DNA of 59,542 bases from Methylocystaceae bacterium (GCA_013373265.1 JABXIC010000150.1:1-59542), one strand, 5' to 3'. Positions 36,050-45,111 are shown, numbered from the stretch's first letter. Numbers and translations: made by a program. Notes: generated by a model not told the origin, from the sequence alone.

Positions 36050-38899
36050 AAACAGTTTATCTATTTTCTGCTGTAAAACTTCCCAATCAACGGGTTTGGT
36101 CACAAAGACGGAAATGCCAGCTTCTTTATAACGTTTATTGTTTTCTGCCTGAACATCCGCTGTTAAGGCAATAATCGGGGTTTGTCCTATGGGGCCTTTT
36201 TCTTGACGGATTTGAATGGTCGCTTCACACCCGTCCATTTCAGGCATTTGCATATCCATTAGAATCAAATCATATTCATTGCATTTGACCTTATCAACAG
36301 CTTCAGCCCCATTGATTGCCTCATCAACCCCATGCCCCATACGTTTTAAAACTGTGGAAATAACAGTGCGGTTGATCTGGTTGTCTTCTGCCAATAAAAT
36401 TGAAAGAGGCCGCGTATAACTAACGCGCGATCTATCGATTTTAGAGAGTGCCAGATCAGATTTTTCAATATCCGCATGGTCTGTTTTTTCAAGGGACAGT
36501 TCAAACCAAAAGACTGAACCTTCACCAAGCGTGCTTCCAAAATCAATCTCACCGCCAAGGCCCTCAACAATTTTTCGACAAATCGCAAGACCAAGACCTG
36601 TTCCGCCAAATTTGCGGGTGGTCGATTCATCCGCTTGGGTAAAAGGTTTAAAGAGTTTGTCGCCCAGCTCATTGGGGATGCCCGCGCCGGTATCATGAAC
36701 CTCCACCCTCAAACGCCCTTCATCAGAGAGAGGTTTCACAATGATTGAGACACTGCCTTGCTTGGTAAATTTAATGGCGTTGGAAGCAAGGTTTAACAAG
36801 ACCTGACGTAGTCTGACAGGATCAGACCTAAAGAAATAATCCGTGTCTTCCCCTTCAATCCGAGACAAAAGATTAACACCTTTTTGCGAGGCAACTGGTT
36901 CTAACAACTGAAGGACACCATCAACAAGATCACAGAAATCAAACGCCACAGCCTCAAAGGTTAGATGTCCGGCTTCAAACTTCGAATAATCGAGAATGTT
37001 ATTCAGCAAAGAAAGTAATGTTTCAGCCGAAATGCGCAGGTTCTTTAAATGCGTTTTCTGTGTTTCATCCAAATCCGATACCAACAGCAAATCGGATAAA
37101 CCGAGTATGCCTGTCATGGGTGTTCTTAACTCATGACTGACAATAGCAAGAAAATCACTTTTCGCCTTATCTGCCTTTTCTGCCAATTCCCGCGCAACGT
37201 GACTTTCATGGGCAAGTTTCTTAAGTTCTCCCGCCTGCTCTTTAAGTTTTTCTTCTTTTTGTTTAATCTCCGTCACATCGGTTCGAACCCCGACGATATG
37301 ACCGCTTACTGTCTTTCTTTCATCAATTTTAAGCCAACGGCCTTGATCGGTAAATTGTAAGATCACTTCTGAAGGGTTAAGATGTTGTGCGACACGCTGA
37401 CGGATCCATTCCTCTTTTGATTCATCCCTATCACCCGCAGCGGGATATTGATTATTTGCGACCCCATAGCGGATAATATCTTCAAATTTTGCACCCGGCA
37501 CCATGGCAGGGGACGAGGCTTCATATATTTTTTTATAAGCTGAATTACAAACAACAAGCCTGTCTTCTGCATCATAAATAACAAACCCGTCGGGAATTGT
37601 TTCCAGTGCTTCGCGTAAAATTTCTTCCGCTAGATTACGTTCTTTTTCAAGTGTTACCCGGCTGGTGACATCACGTACCGTCGCTGTAATAATCAGATCT
37701 TCATTTTTTCCAGAAACACCGAGATTGATCTCAACATAACGTTTGTTGTTTTTATGAGTATATATCTTCAACGGCATCCCGCGCGACATGTCTCTCGGCA
37801 CACCGGCTTTTGCAAAAGCCTTTCTTTTTGTTTGATGGGCCGACCTTTGATCTTCCTGTAAAAGAGCATCCACATTCAGCCCTTCTAACGTTCCCGCTTC
37901 ATATTCAAACAATTCGTGAGCCTTGTCGTTCGCTTTGATAATTTCACCTTTATGGTTCACAAACACCATGGCATCCGGCGCATTGATAAGTAGGTCCAAA
38001 TACTGTTTCTGTTTTAACTTGAATTCACCATAAAGTGACCTTTTGCTGGCAACCAAAAAGCCGAGATAACAAGATAAAGCAATCAGCAGAACAACAATGC
38101 CGATAATAAAAGATTTAATTCTCGACAATTTAGCATAACTTTCTTCAACCCACAGACCAGTTAAAGAAGTCGCCAGTTGCCATACCCCATCGGGTAACAC
38201 AATGTCAGAAATATACCCGGTATTATTCTGACTAAAAAGTTCAGCATCCCCCCAAAATGGCTTTTGCGCCCCATCCTTGCGAATGGCGAATTTCACACCT
38301 TCTTCCTCGAAAGGTATCAGCAGTTTTTCGACATCAATGACGATACTCACAATTCCTAAGAAATTCCCCAAAGTGCCATCACCACTTTTATAAACAGGGG
38401 TGCGTTGAATAAGCCCGACCCCGCCTTGAATCAGGTTGAGAGGACCATCAATCACAGAATGACGTGTTTCAATCGCCTTTTCCACCTTGGGCCATTGCTT
38501 GGGAATTTTTTGATAATCCATCCCCACAAGACCTTCATTACTTTCCAAAGGATAAACATTGGTAAAGACTGTTCCCTTTGTTAAACCAATATTTTTTACA
38601 AAAGGTGTTTTTGCCAAAAGCTCTGCAGCCAAAGCTTCAAACTCAGCAGCATCAAGTGCACCTTTGATGGCATAAGGTGCCTCCACCCCTTTGGATAGGG
38701 CCAACGTTAAGGAAAGTTCCCCTTCTATTTTAGCGCGTAAAGTTGTCGCACGTGCCAAAAGAACGTTTCTTTGATTTAATAAAACAGTCTTTTCAGCTTG
38801 ATCAATAAGGTATGATGTTAAGGGTGCCAAAATCACAAGCGCAACCACAGCCCCAATAAGACTACCTAAAAAAGAAGAGCTATTTTTCAACACTTGCAT
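36038..38899 (-). CDS. Hybrid sensor histidine kinase (CHASE-PAS-PAS-HisKA-HATPase-REC)
   Basis: This is a membrane two-component sensor of about 953 residues. First helix at residues 12-34, then a periplasmic CHASE-like sensor (KNIGLTKGTVFTNVYPLESN), second helix near 270, PAS domains near 300-410 and 430-545, HisKA with phospho-His in IVSHELRTPMTGILG, ATPase N-box NLASNAIKF and G-box FGGTGLGLAICRKI, and a C-terminal receiver with the phospho-Asp in LILMDMQMPEMDG. I start at the ATG (MQVLKNSS); the ORF-track start is an unsupported TTG. No Hpt or partner regulator lies nearby, so its target is unknown. Confidence 0.9.
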   Translation of the reverse strand: MQVLKNSSSFLGSLIGAVVALVILAPLTSYLIDQAEKTVLLNQRNVLLARATTLRAKIEGELSLTLALSKGVEAPYAIKGALDAAEFEALAAELLAKTPFVKNIGLTKGTVFTNVYPLESNEGLVGMDYQKIPKQWPKVEKAIETRHSVIDGPLNLIQGGVGLIQRTPVYKSGDGTLGNFLGIVSIVIDVEKLLIPFEEEGVKFAIRKDGAQKPFWGDAELFSQNNTGYISDIVLPDGVWQLATSLTGLWVEESYAKLSRIKSFIIGIVVLLIALSCYLGFLVASKRSLYGEFKLKQKQYLDLLINAPDAMVFVNHKGEIIKANDKAHELFEYEAGTLEGLNVDALLQEDQRSAHQTKRKAFAKAGVPRDMSRGMPLKIYTHKNNKRYVEINLGVSGKNEDLIITATVRDVTSRVTLEKERNLAEEILREALETIPDGFVIYDAEDRLVVCNSAYKKIYEASSPAMVPGAKFEDIIRYGVANNQYPAAGDRDESKEEWIRQRVAQHLNPSEVILQFTDQGRWLKIDERKTVSGHIVGVRTDVTEIKQKEEKLKEQAGELKKLAHESHVARELAEKADKAKSDFLAIVSHELRTPMTGILGLSDLLLVSDLDETQKTHLKNLRISAETLLSLLNNILDYSKFEAGHLTFEAVAFDFCDLVDGVLQLLEPVASQKGVNLLSRIEGEDTDYFFRSDPVRLRQVLLNLASNAIKFTKQGSVSIIVKPLSDEGRLRVEVHDTGAGIPNELGDKLFKPFTQADESTTRKFGGTGLGLAICRKIVEGLGGEIDFGSTLGEGSVFWFELSLEKTDHADIEKSDLALSKIDRSRVSYTRPLSILLAEDNQINRTVISTVLKRMGHGVDEAINGAEAVDKVKCNEYDLILMDMQMPEMDGCEATIQIRQEKGPIGQTPIIALTADVQAENNKRYKEAGISVFVTKPVDWEVLQQKIDKLFLGE

Positions 38900-38929
38900 A
38901 CAATAACTTCTAGTTACGACATTCAAACT

Positions 38930-38951
38930 TCATCTAATCATATCTAGATGA
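38930..38951. promoter_or_regulatory. Candidate operator palindrome (TCATCTA-N8-TAGATGA)
   Basis: These are perfect seven-base inverted arms TCATCTA and TAGATGA with an eight-base spacer, located in the 146-base gap between the divergent kinase and citF-like genes. Its position would allow control of both promoters. No binding protein can be named. Confidence 0.35.
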
Positions 38952-39045
38952 CTATTTAAAGCGAGAGTTTCTAGTGTAATTGCAAAATATGTAGAAAATC
39001 TGTTTAATTCTTGCTTCTTAATCCTTCTTCTAAAGAAACAATCTC

Positions 39046-40458
39046 ATGACGTGCCACACATATAAATGGTTGCAAAACCTTCAAGAATCCTTCGACACCT
39101 GTGACATAAATGATGGTGCCGTCCTTTCATTTCATCACCATCTACGCAACGGTGACATTATCATGAAAAAAGTTCTTGATATCGCTTCACAAAGAAACCT
39201 TAAAGGACTTGGCATTGCTATCAGTTCTATATTTCCCATTCATGCACCCATGGAAAAATATATTCAAACAGAACTCATCAGTAAGATTTGGACCGGATAT
39301 ATCAAAGGGCCTGTTTCTGTCCCCCTTATGTCTCAAACATTACCATACCCTGTCACCATCCAATCCCATGGGGGACGTGCACGTGCCATTGAAGCCCGGA
39401 ATTTAAAAATAGATGTCGCCTTTGTGGCAGCACCTTGTGCGGATCAACAAGGAAATTTAACAGGAGCGTTAGGACCCTCAGCCTGCGGTCCGTTGGGTTA
39501 TCCTATGGTGGATGCAAAATATGCAACCCATTGCGTTGGTCTGGTCGATCACATAAGCAACACCCCTTTGCCCATGGTAGAAATCCCCCATACACAACTG
39601 GATTATCTAATCAAAGTTGATAGCATTGGGGACCCTAAAGGTATTGTGTCCGGCACCACACGCGCCTCCCAACATCCTGATGACTTAAAAATTGCCCAAA
39701 TGGTTTCAGAAGTGGTTTTGGCTTCTGGTTTGATGAAAGACGGATTTTCTTTTCAAACCGGCGCTGGTGGCATTTCACTGGCCAGTGTCAGCGCCATTGG
39801 TCAAAAAATGCGCGCACATGACGTAAAAGGCAGCTTTATTTCTGGCGGCATCTGCCAATCCCATGTCGATCTCGTAAAAGCTGGATTGTTCGACAAAATT
39901 TATGACGTACAATGTTTTGATCACGGTGCTGTAGCATCCTTTGCCCGTGATCGCTGGCATCACGCCATGTCTGCGCGTCAATATGCAAGCCCACTTTGTT
40001 CAAATAATATCGTGGATCAATTGGATGTCACCATTCTTGGCGCAACGCAAATTGATGCCGACTTCAACGTCAATGTCACAACAGCTGGTGACGGGCAAAT
40101 CATCGGTGGCCCCGGTGGGCATCCAGATACATCCGAAGGCGCAAAGCTTACAATTATCACGACCAAACTCACAGGCGGTGGTTTTGCCAAGATTGTCGAT
40201 AACGTCCATACCATCACCACTGAAGGCAAACACGTCGATGTACTCGTTTGTGAAGAAGGAATCGCCGTCAACCCTGCAAACTCGGAACTTTTAGAAAGAT
40301 TACAAACACATGGCTTAAAACCACTTGATATCCATCAACTCATCAATAAAGCACAAAAACAAGCACCTCATCAAAATGTCCCCAAAGGTGAAGGCCCTGT
40401 CATTGCAACCATAGAAAATCGCCATGGTGATTGTGTTGACGTCATTCGTGCGACTTGA
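39046..40458 (+). CDS. citF: Citrate lyase alpha subunit-like CoA/ACP transferase (solitary)
   Basis: This 470-residue protein aligns by eye along its whole length with CitF, the citrate:acetyl-ACP transferase subunit: AVLSFHHHLRNGDIIMKKVL near residue 25, IQSHGGRARAIEARNLKIDV, SFQTGAGGISLASVS near 235, GGICQSHVDLVKAGLFDKI, VQCFDHGAVASFARD and DADFNVNVTTAGDGQIIGG. It lacks roughly 40 N-terminal residues compared with the E. coli protein. The partner genes citC, citD, citE, citX and citG are absent around it. It may therefore act as a free CoA transferase on citrate or a related acid. Family assignment is strong; the actual reaction is uncertain. Confidence 0.85.
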   Translation: MTCHTYKWLQNLQESFDTCDINDGAVLSFHHHLRNGDIIMKKVLDIASQRNLKGLGIAISSIFPIHAPMEKYIQTELISKIWTGYIKGPVSVPLMSQTLPYPVTIQSHGGRARAIEARNLKIDVAFVAAPCADQQGNLTGALGPSACGPLGYPMVDAKYATHCVGLVDHISNTPLPMVEIPHTQLDYLIKVDSIGDPKGIVSGTTRASQHPDDLKIAQMVSEVVLASGLMKDGFSFQTGAGGISLASVSAIGQKMRAHDVKGSFISGGICQSHVDLVKAGLFDKIYDVQCFDHGAVASFARDRWHHAMSARQYASPLCSNNIVDQLDVTILGATQIDADFNVNVTTAGDGQIIGGPGGHPDTSEGAKLTIITTKLTGGGFAKIVDNVHTITTEGKHVDVLVCEEGIAVNPANSELLERLQTHGLKPLDIHQLINKAQKQAPHQNVPKGEGPVIATIENRHGDCVDVIRAT

Positions 40459-40534
40459 TCTGTTCAAAAGAAGCCCTTACATACTTATTAAGCGCGCGCT
40501 CCATCTTTCCAGCCTAAAGAAATGAACTGATAAT

Positions 40535-41920
40535 ATGGAAAACCAAGAACAAACAGAAGAAATCATCGTCTCTGAAAATGAAGCGGCCTTCGACGCGCTA
40601 CTGCAAGCGCTCGAAACAAAAGATACAGAGTCCCTGATTGAAATCGTCGACAGCATGACGATCAGTGATGCCTTGCGTTATTTCTTATGGTTGGATGATG
40701 CGCAAAAAGAAACCTTTCTCAATTTATTACCCCATGACCTGTCCGCTGAATTAATTGCTGAACTGCCACTCGAACATGCTGGCGGCGTTGTTGAACAGTT
40801 GGAAGAAGACATCGCCGTCGGCATCCTTTCAGAAATGGAAACGGACCTTCAGGCCGACGTTCTTGGGGAACTTACAAGCGAAAATGCTGACTCCATTTTG
40901 GCCAAAATGGATCAACAAGAAGCTGAAGAAGTCCGTAACCTCGTTCAATATGACGAAAACACGGCTGGTGGTTTGATGAAAAGCGAAGTCTTTTCCTTTC
41001 ATACCACAGATACGGTTGGCCTGATCTTGCGCACCATGGCCTCGGAAGATGAAGAATTTGAACGTTTCCGGGGGCAACACCCTTACGTTATTGATGAAAA
41101 TGATAAGTTGGTCGGTGTAGTTTCTTTGCGCACCATGTTATCGGAAAAGCGATCTGTTAAACTAGCTGACGTCATGGTCCCGGCGGTTTCCCTGCCCGTA
41201 AACATGCATATCGACGATATTGAAGACATTTTTATTAAGGAAGATTTCTTAACCTTACCTGTCCTTGACGCCAACAATGTATTACTTGGCGTGGTCACCC
41301 GTACCACCTTGCAAGATGCCGTCTATGAAAAGTCTGAAGCTGACAACATGAAACGTCATGGGGTGGTTGGGGATGAACTCCGCTCCATGCCACTTTTCTT
41401 GCGTTCACGGCGCCGCCTTGCTTGGTTAAGTGCCAATATCGTGCTGAACATCCTTGCTGCCAGCGTCATTTCTTCTTACGAAGACACATTAACCGCCGTC
41501 ATCGCCATTGCGGTTTTCCTGCCGATGGTATCTGACATGAGCGGCTGTTCCGGTAATCAGGCTGTGGCCGTTAGCCTGCGTGAATTGGCCTTAGGGACAA
41601 TCAAACCCATCGATATGGCCCGCGTCTGGTCTAAAGAAGTCAGCCTTGGCATGATTAATGGACTGGTGCTGGGGATGCTGATCGGTGTGGTTGCCTGGGG
41701 CTGGAAAGGCAACCCATTTTTAGGGGTCGTGATCGGTGCTGCCTTAATGATCAATACAGTCATTGCCGTTTCAATCGGCGGTGTCGTGCCTTTACTGCTG
41801 AAACGTTTCAATCAAGACCCGGCGGTTGCTTCCGGTCCCTTATTAACGACAATCACCGATATGGCGGGTTTCTTCCTTGTCCTGAGCTTGGCAAGTCTGA
41901 TGATGCCGTTTCTCGTTTAA
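40535..41920 (+). CDS. mgtE: Magnesium transporter MgtE
   Basis: This is a 461-residue inner-membrane Mg2+ channel. The N-terminal acidic helical domain (about residues 20-140) and two CBS domains (about 145-265; HPYVIDENDKLVGVVSLR and LPVLDANNVLLGVVTRTTL) form the cytoplasmic Mg2+ sensor; five helices follow. The pore region carries the family motif LPMVSDMSGCSGNQAVAVSLRE (quoted as LPMVSDMSGCSGNQA). The full length is present. The stop codon lies inside a perfect 18-base palindrome, and a decayed transporter remnant follows. It stands 76 bases after the citF-like gene and may have its own promoter. Confidence 0.93.
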   Translation: MENQEQTEEIIVSENEAAFDALLQALETKDTESLIEIVDSMTISDALRYFLWLDDAQKETFLNLLPHDLSAELIAELPLEHAGGVVEQLEEDIAVGILSEMETDLQADVLGELTSENADSILAKMDQQEAEEVRNLVQYDENTAGGLMKSEVFSFHTTDTVGLILRTMASEDEEFERFRGQHPYVIDENDKLVGVVSLRTMLSEKRSVKLADVMVPAVSLPVNMHIDDIEDIFIKEDFLTLPVLDANNVLLGVVTRTTLQDAVYEKSEADNMKRHGVVGDELRSMPLFLRSRRRLAWLSANIVLNILAASVISSYEDTLTAVIAIAVFLPMVSDMSGCSGNQAVAVSLRELALGTIKPIDMARVWSKEVSLGMINGLVLGMLIGVVAWGWKGNPFLGVVIGAALMINTVIAVSIGGVVPLLLKRFNQDPAVASGPLLTTITDMAGFFLVLSLASLMMPFLV

Positions 41921-41929
41921 TTAAACGAG
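41912..41929. repeat. Perfect palindrome across the mgtE stop codon
   Basis: CTCGTTTAATTAAACGAG reads the same on both strands over 18 bases, and the TAA stop of mgtE (41918-41920) is inside it. It could fold into a hairpin with an AT-rich tip, but no T-run follows. It may be the stem of a damaged terminator or mark the joint where the following gene lost its 5' part. Confidence 0.5.
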
Positions 41930-41956
41930 CCTAGGGCCGTAATAAAAAGTAATTTT

Positions 41957-42239
41957 ATGATCGCCTTAAATACGATCACCACGACGATTGACTATGTGAG
42001 CGCCCGAAAATTAAAAAGCAATAAAGCCGACAGCATAACCATCAGTATGGAATCCGGCCTGCAAAATGCTGCACAAGCTATTTTTGTTGCGATTAAGTGT
42101 CTTACATAATGTGCAACTCATGATCCCGGAGATTATTTATGCCGTCATCATGAATATCTCTGTAGCTGCCATTATTTTTTGGGCGCGCCGCTCTCAGGCA
42201 GATGATCTATCCCCTGCAAAATTCTTCCCATCACTTTGA
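41957..42239 (+). pseudogene. C-terminal remnant of a bile acid:sodium symporter (BASS) family gene
   Basis: The ORF track shows nothing here, yet two frames give transporter-like sequence. The first reads KADSITISMESGLQNAAQAI (residues about 24-43 from the ATG at 41957) and hits TAA at 42107; the second, shifted by one base, continues VLHNVQLMIPEIIYAVIMN then an FWARRS helix end and stops at 42237. Removing one A near 42095 joins them as AIFVAIS-VLHNVQ. The pattern ITI-E-GLQN-A followed by a last helix and ARR is that of the C-terminus of BASS/COG0385 transporters. The first two thirds are missing, so this is a relic. Confidence 0.72.
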
Positions 42240-42268
42240 GCGCGAGAAAATAACCACAAAAAACTATT

Positions 42269-42287
42269 GCAAGTCATTCTCAATTGC
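42269..42287. promoter_or_regulatory. Fur box-like site 1 (GCAAGTCATTCTCAATTGC)
   Basis: The site is a near-palindromic 19-mer whose complement, GCAATTGAGAATGACTTGC, closely matches the classical Fur box form GCAAATGAGAATNATTTGC. It lies 48 bases before the imelysin ATG, in the expected promoter zone of an iron-uptake operon. Confidence 0.75.
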
Positions 42288-42303
42288 TTTAGATGTGTTG
42301 TTA

Positions 42304-42322
42304 TTGATAACCATTCGCATTA
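42304..42322. promoter_or_regulatory. Fur box-like site 2 (TTGATAACCATTCGCATTA)
   Basis: GATAACCATTCGCATTA matches the GATAATNATTNNCATTATC-type Fur consensus in most positions and lies 12 bases before the imelysin ATG, 16 bases after site 1. Two tandem sites suggest tight repression by Fur-Fe. Fur itself is not in the window. Confidence 0.65.
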
Positions 42323-42334
42323 ACAAGGCTCCTT

Positions 42335-43612
42335 ATGAAATTATTTAGTCTCTTAAAATCTACTGCCGCTGTCAGCATGTTGATGGTCGCATCCACAACA
42401 GCACAAGCTGCCCCGCCAACCGTGCCTGAAATCGTCAAGAACTATGCCGATATCGCCTTGGCTATGTATCAAGATTCTTTAAGCGAAGCTACGAAGCTTA
42501 AATCAGCTGTCACTCAATTGATTGCAGCCCCCACACAAGAGAACTTGGAAGCTGCACGTGACGCATGGATTAAAGCGCGCGTTCCTTACCAACAAACAGA
42601 AGCATTTCGCTTTGGTAATCCGGTGGTTGATGATTGGGAAGGTAAAGTAAACGCATGGCCCTTGGATGAAGGTCTCATCGATTATGTCGATCCTTCCTAC
42701 GGCAAGTCTTCAGATGAAAACCCGGCTTATACACTCAACGTTATTGCCAACAAAAAAGTGCGCATTGGCCCTAAAGTAATTGATGCCACCAACATCACGC
42801 CAGCACTTCTTTCCGGTACGTTGCATGAAGCACAAGAAGTTGAAGCCAACGTGGCAACGGGCTATCACGCCATTGAATTTATGCTATGGGGTCAAGACCT
42901 GAATGGCACCAAAGCCGGGGCTGGCAACCGCCCGGCGACTGACTTTAGCCTCAAAAACTGCACCCATGGCAATTGTGATCGCCGTATTCAATATTTGAAC
43001 GCCGCAACAGACTTGCTCATTGACGACTTGAAAGAAATGGTTGCCTCATGGTCTGAAGGTGGTAAGGCCCGCACAGACATTCTTGCCAAAAGCGACAAAG
43101 ATGCCCTTTCAACCATTTTGACCGGCATCGGCTCCTTATCTTACGGGGAATTGGCCGGTGAACGTATGAAACTTGGCGTCTTGCTTCATGATCCAGAAGA
43201 AGAACATGACTGCTTTTCTGACAACACACACAATTCACACTTCTATAACCAAGTCGGCATGACCGCCATTTATAATGGTCGCTATTCTCGCGTAGACGGA
43301 TCCGTTTTGTTTGGCCCAAGTGTTGCCGATCTTGCTATGGCCAAAGCCCCCGCTGCCAATCAACGTTTTGAATCACTGCTTAACGCAACAAGCGTTAAAA
43401 TGCAGGTGATGAAAAACACCGCTGATAGCGGAAAAATGGCCTACGACCAAATGCTGGCAAACGGCAACCTTGAAGGCAACAAAATCATTCTAGACGTTGT
43501 CGACGGTTTGGTTAATCAAACACGTGGTGTTGAACAGGTCGTAAATGATCTCGGGTTAAAAATTCAAGTTGAAGGATCAGATAGTTTAGATAATCCTACT
43601 GCTGTGAATTAA
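42335..43612 (+). CDS. Imelysin-family iron-regulated periplasmic protein (IrpA/ICMP-like)
   Basis: This 425-residue secreted protein of the imelysin (peptidase M75) family is involved in iron uptake. Signal peptide at residues 1-26 with cleavage after AQA. The family motif GxHxxE is intact in GYHAIEFMLWGQDLNG near residue 185; other conserved parts are ARDAWIKARVPYQQTEAFRF near 75 and GSLSYGELAGERM near 265, then DNTHNSHFYNQVGM. Proteolysis is doubtful for this family; metal binding like EfeO is more likely. It is the first gene behind two Fur-box-like sites and is followed 44 bases later by the oxidase. Confidence 0.9.
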   Translation: MKLFSLLKSTAAVSMLMVASTTAQAAPPTVPEIVKNYADIALAMYQDSLSEATKLKSAVTQLIAAPTQENLEAARDAWIKARVPYQQTEAFRFGNPVVDDWEGKVNAWPLDEGLIDYVDPSYGKSSDENPAYTLNVIANKKVRIGPKVIDATNITPALLSGTLHEAQEVEANVATGYHAIEFMLWGQDLNGTKAGAGNRPATDFSLKNCTHGNCDRRIQYLNAATDLLIDDLKEMVASWSEGGKARTDILAKSDKDALSTILTGIGSLSYGELAGERMKLGVLLHDPEEEHDCFSDNTHNSHFYNQVGMTAIYNGRYSRVDGSVLFGPSVADLAMAKAPAANQRFESLLNATSVKMQVMKNTADSGKMAYDQMLANGNLEGNKIILDVVDGLVNQTRGVEQVVNDLGLKIQVEGSDSLDNPTAVN

Positions 43613-43656
43613 TATCTAATGGCATCTCTTTGGGGTACGGGAAAAGGAGACACACC

Positions 43657-45111
43657 ATGCCTATATCTAGAAGAAGTGTCATTGGCGGGGGCGCGGCATT
43701 AGCCGCGCTTTCCGCTTATCCACTTCTTGCACAACCAGCCTTAAGTACGGAGCGGCCTTCGCTTCCAAAAAGAAAAGAACCAATCTTAAACGATGCTGTG
43801 GTGAATGCCCGCCTCATCGCCAAGGAACGCCCGCGCAAACTCTTTGCCGATGGGCCTGTCTTGCCTTTCTGGACCTACAGCGATGATCCGTTATCCATCA
43901 TCAAAGTTCCTAAAGGGGGGCGCTTAAAAACCCATTTTACCAACGAATTGCCGGAACACACTTCCATCCACTGGCATGGTATTCGTCTGCCCAATCATAT
44001 GGACGGCGTGCCCTATGTGACCCAAAAGCCGGTTTATACGGGGGAAAGCTACCACTATGACTTTACCCTGCCTGACAGCGGTCTCTTCCCCATCCATTCC
44101 CATTGCAACACAGTCGAACAACTTGGGCGCGGCCTTGCCGGTGCTTTGTTGGTCACTGGCGATGAAACCCGACCCTATGATGATGACGTGCTTTGTGTCA
44201 TCAAAGATTGGCGCTTGGGCGAAAATGGCGAATTTCTGGATTTTTTCACCGATGATGGCGCCAGTCGCGGCGGGACATTTGCAACTGTGCGTACGGCTAA
44301 TTTAGAAAAAGTCCCCGTCATGAAAGTTCCTGCCAATGCCGATGTCCGCCTGCGTATCATGAGCGTCAATAGCTCCCGTGTTGGACAAATCGGTATTGAA
44401 GGTCACAACGGTGCAGCCATCATCTCCACCGACGGTCAAGCAGTTGCTCCCTTCCCCTTAAGCACATGGCGTTTGGGATCAGCCATGCGTATGGATGTTG
44501 TGGTACGCACCCCAAAAAGCGGCGGTGAAGCCATCGTCTATGACTATTTCGCCCCCAAGCCCATTGTCATTGCCAAATTAAAATCTGTCGGACCGAACCT
44601 GCAACGTGGTGACTTTGACCCCGCCCCGCTTTATGCCCCGGATATTGCTGAACCGGACTTATCCAACGCCATTTACAAACGCGTAGATTTCACTGCAACG
44701 GCAACACCGTCTTATGTGGAACTGCCAAACGGGGAAGAGCTGAACTATGCAGACAGCCTATGCCTTTCTGACAAAACCTATTGGGCAATGAACAAACAAA
44801 CATGGCCGGAAGATGGGCATCAGAAACTACCCGCACCAATCTTAAACTTAAGCAAAGGGCGGACGTACGTGATCGAATTGGTCAATGGGACCCCCCATAT
44901 GCACCCCATTCATATTCACGGTCATACTTTCCTTTATCTCAAATCAAATAAAGAATCATTGCCGAAACATTTTGCAGATACCGTACTGATCAAACCGAAA
45001 GAACGTGTCCATGTGGCCTTTGTCGCCGACAATCCAGGAGATTGGATGTTTCACTGCCATATCATCGAACACGCCGAAAGCGGTATGATGAGCATTCTCA
45101 GAGTCGCCTAA
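43657..45111 (+). CDS. Multicopper oxidase, Tat-exported
   Basis: This is a 484-residue periplasmic copper oxidase. Start is the ATG behind AAAAGGAG. The N-terminus MPISRRSVIGGGAALAAL is a Tat signal. Three cupredoxin domains carry the copper ligands HWHGIRLPNHMDG (near residue 105), IHSHCNTVEQ (near 145), HPIHIHGHTF (near 420) and FHCHIIEHAESGMM (near 465). The second motif departs from the usual WYHSH/HPHxH form, with PIHSHCNT. In this Fur-linked operon the enzyme probably oxidises Fe2+ or a siderophore-like or copper substrate; that is inference. The next gene starts at the base after its stop. Confidence 0.9.
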   Translation: MPISRRSVIGGGAALAALSAYPLLAQPALSTERPSLPKRKEPILNDAVVNARLIAKERPRKLFADGPVLPFWTYSDDPLSIIKVPKGGRLKTHFTNELPEHTSIHWHGIRLPNHMDGVPYVTQKPVYTGESYHYDFTLPDSGLFPIHSHCNTVEQLGRGLAGALLVTGDETRPYDDDVLCVIKDWRLGENGEFLDFFTDDGASRGGTFATVRTANLEKVPVMKVPANADVRLRIMSVNSSRVGQIGIEGHNGAAIISTDGQAVAPFPLSTWRLGSAMRMDVVVRTPKSGGEAIVYDYFAPKPIVIAKLKSVGPNLQRGDFDPAPLYAPDIAEPDLSNAIYKRVDFTATATPSYVELPNGEELNYADSLCLSDKTYWAMNKQTWPEDGHQKLPAPILNLSKGRTYVIELVNGTPHMHPIHIHGHTFLYLKSNKESLPKHFADTVLIKPKERVHVAFVADNPGDWMFHCHIIEHAESGMMSILRVA

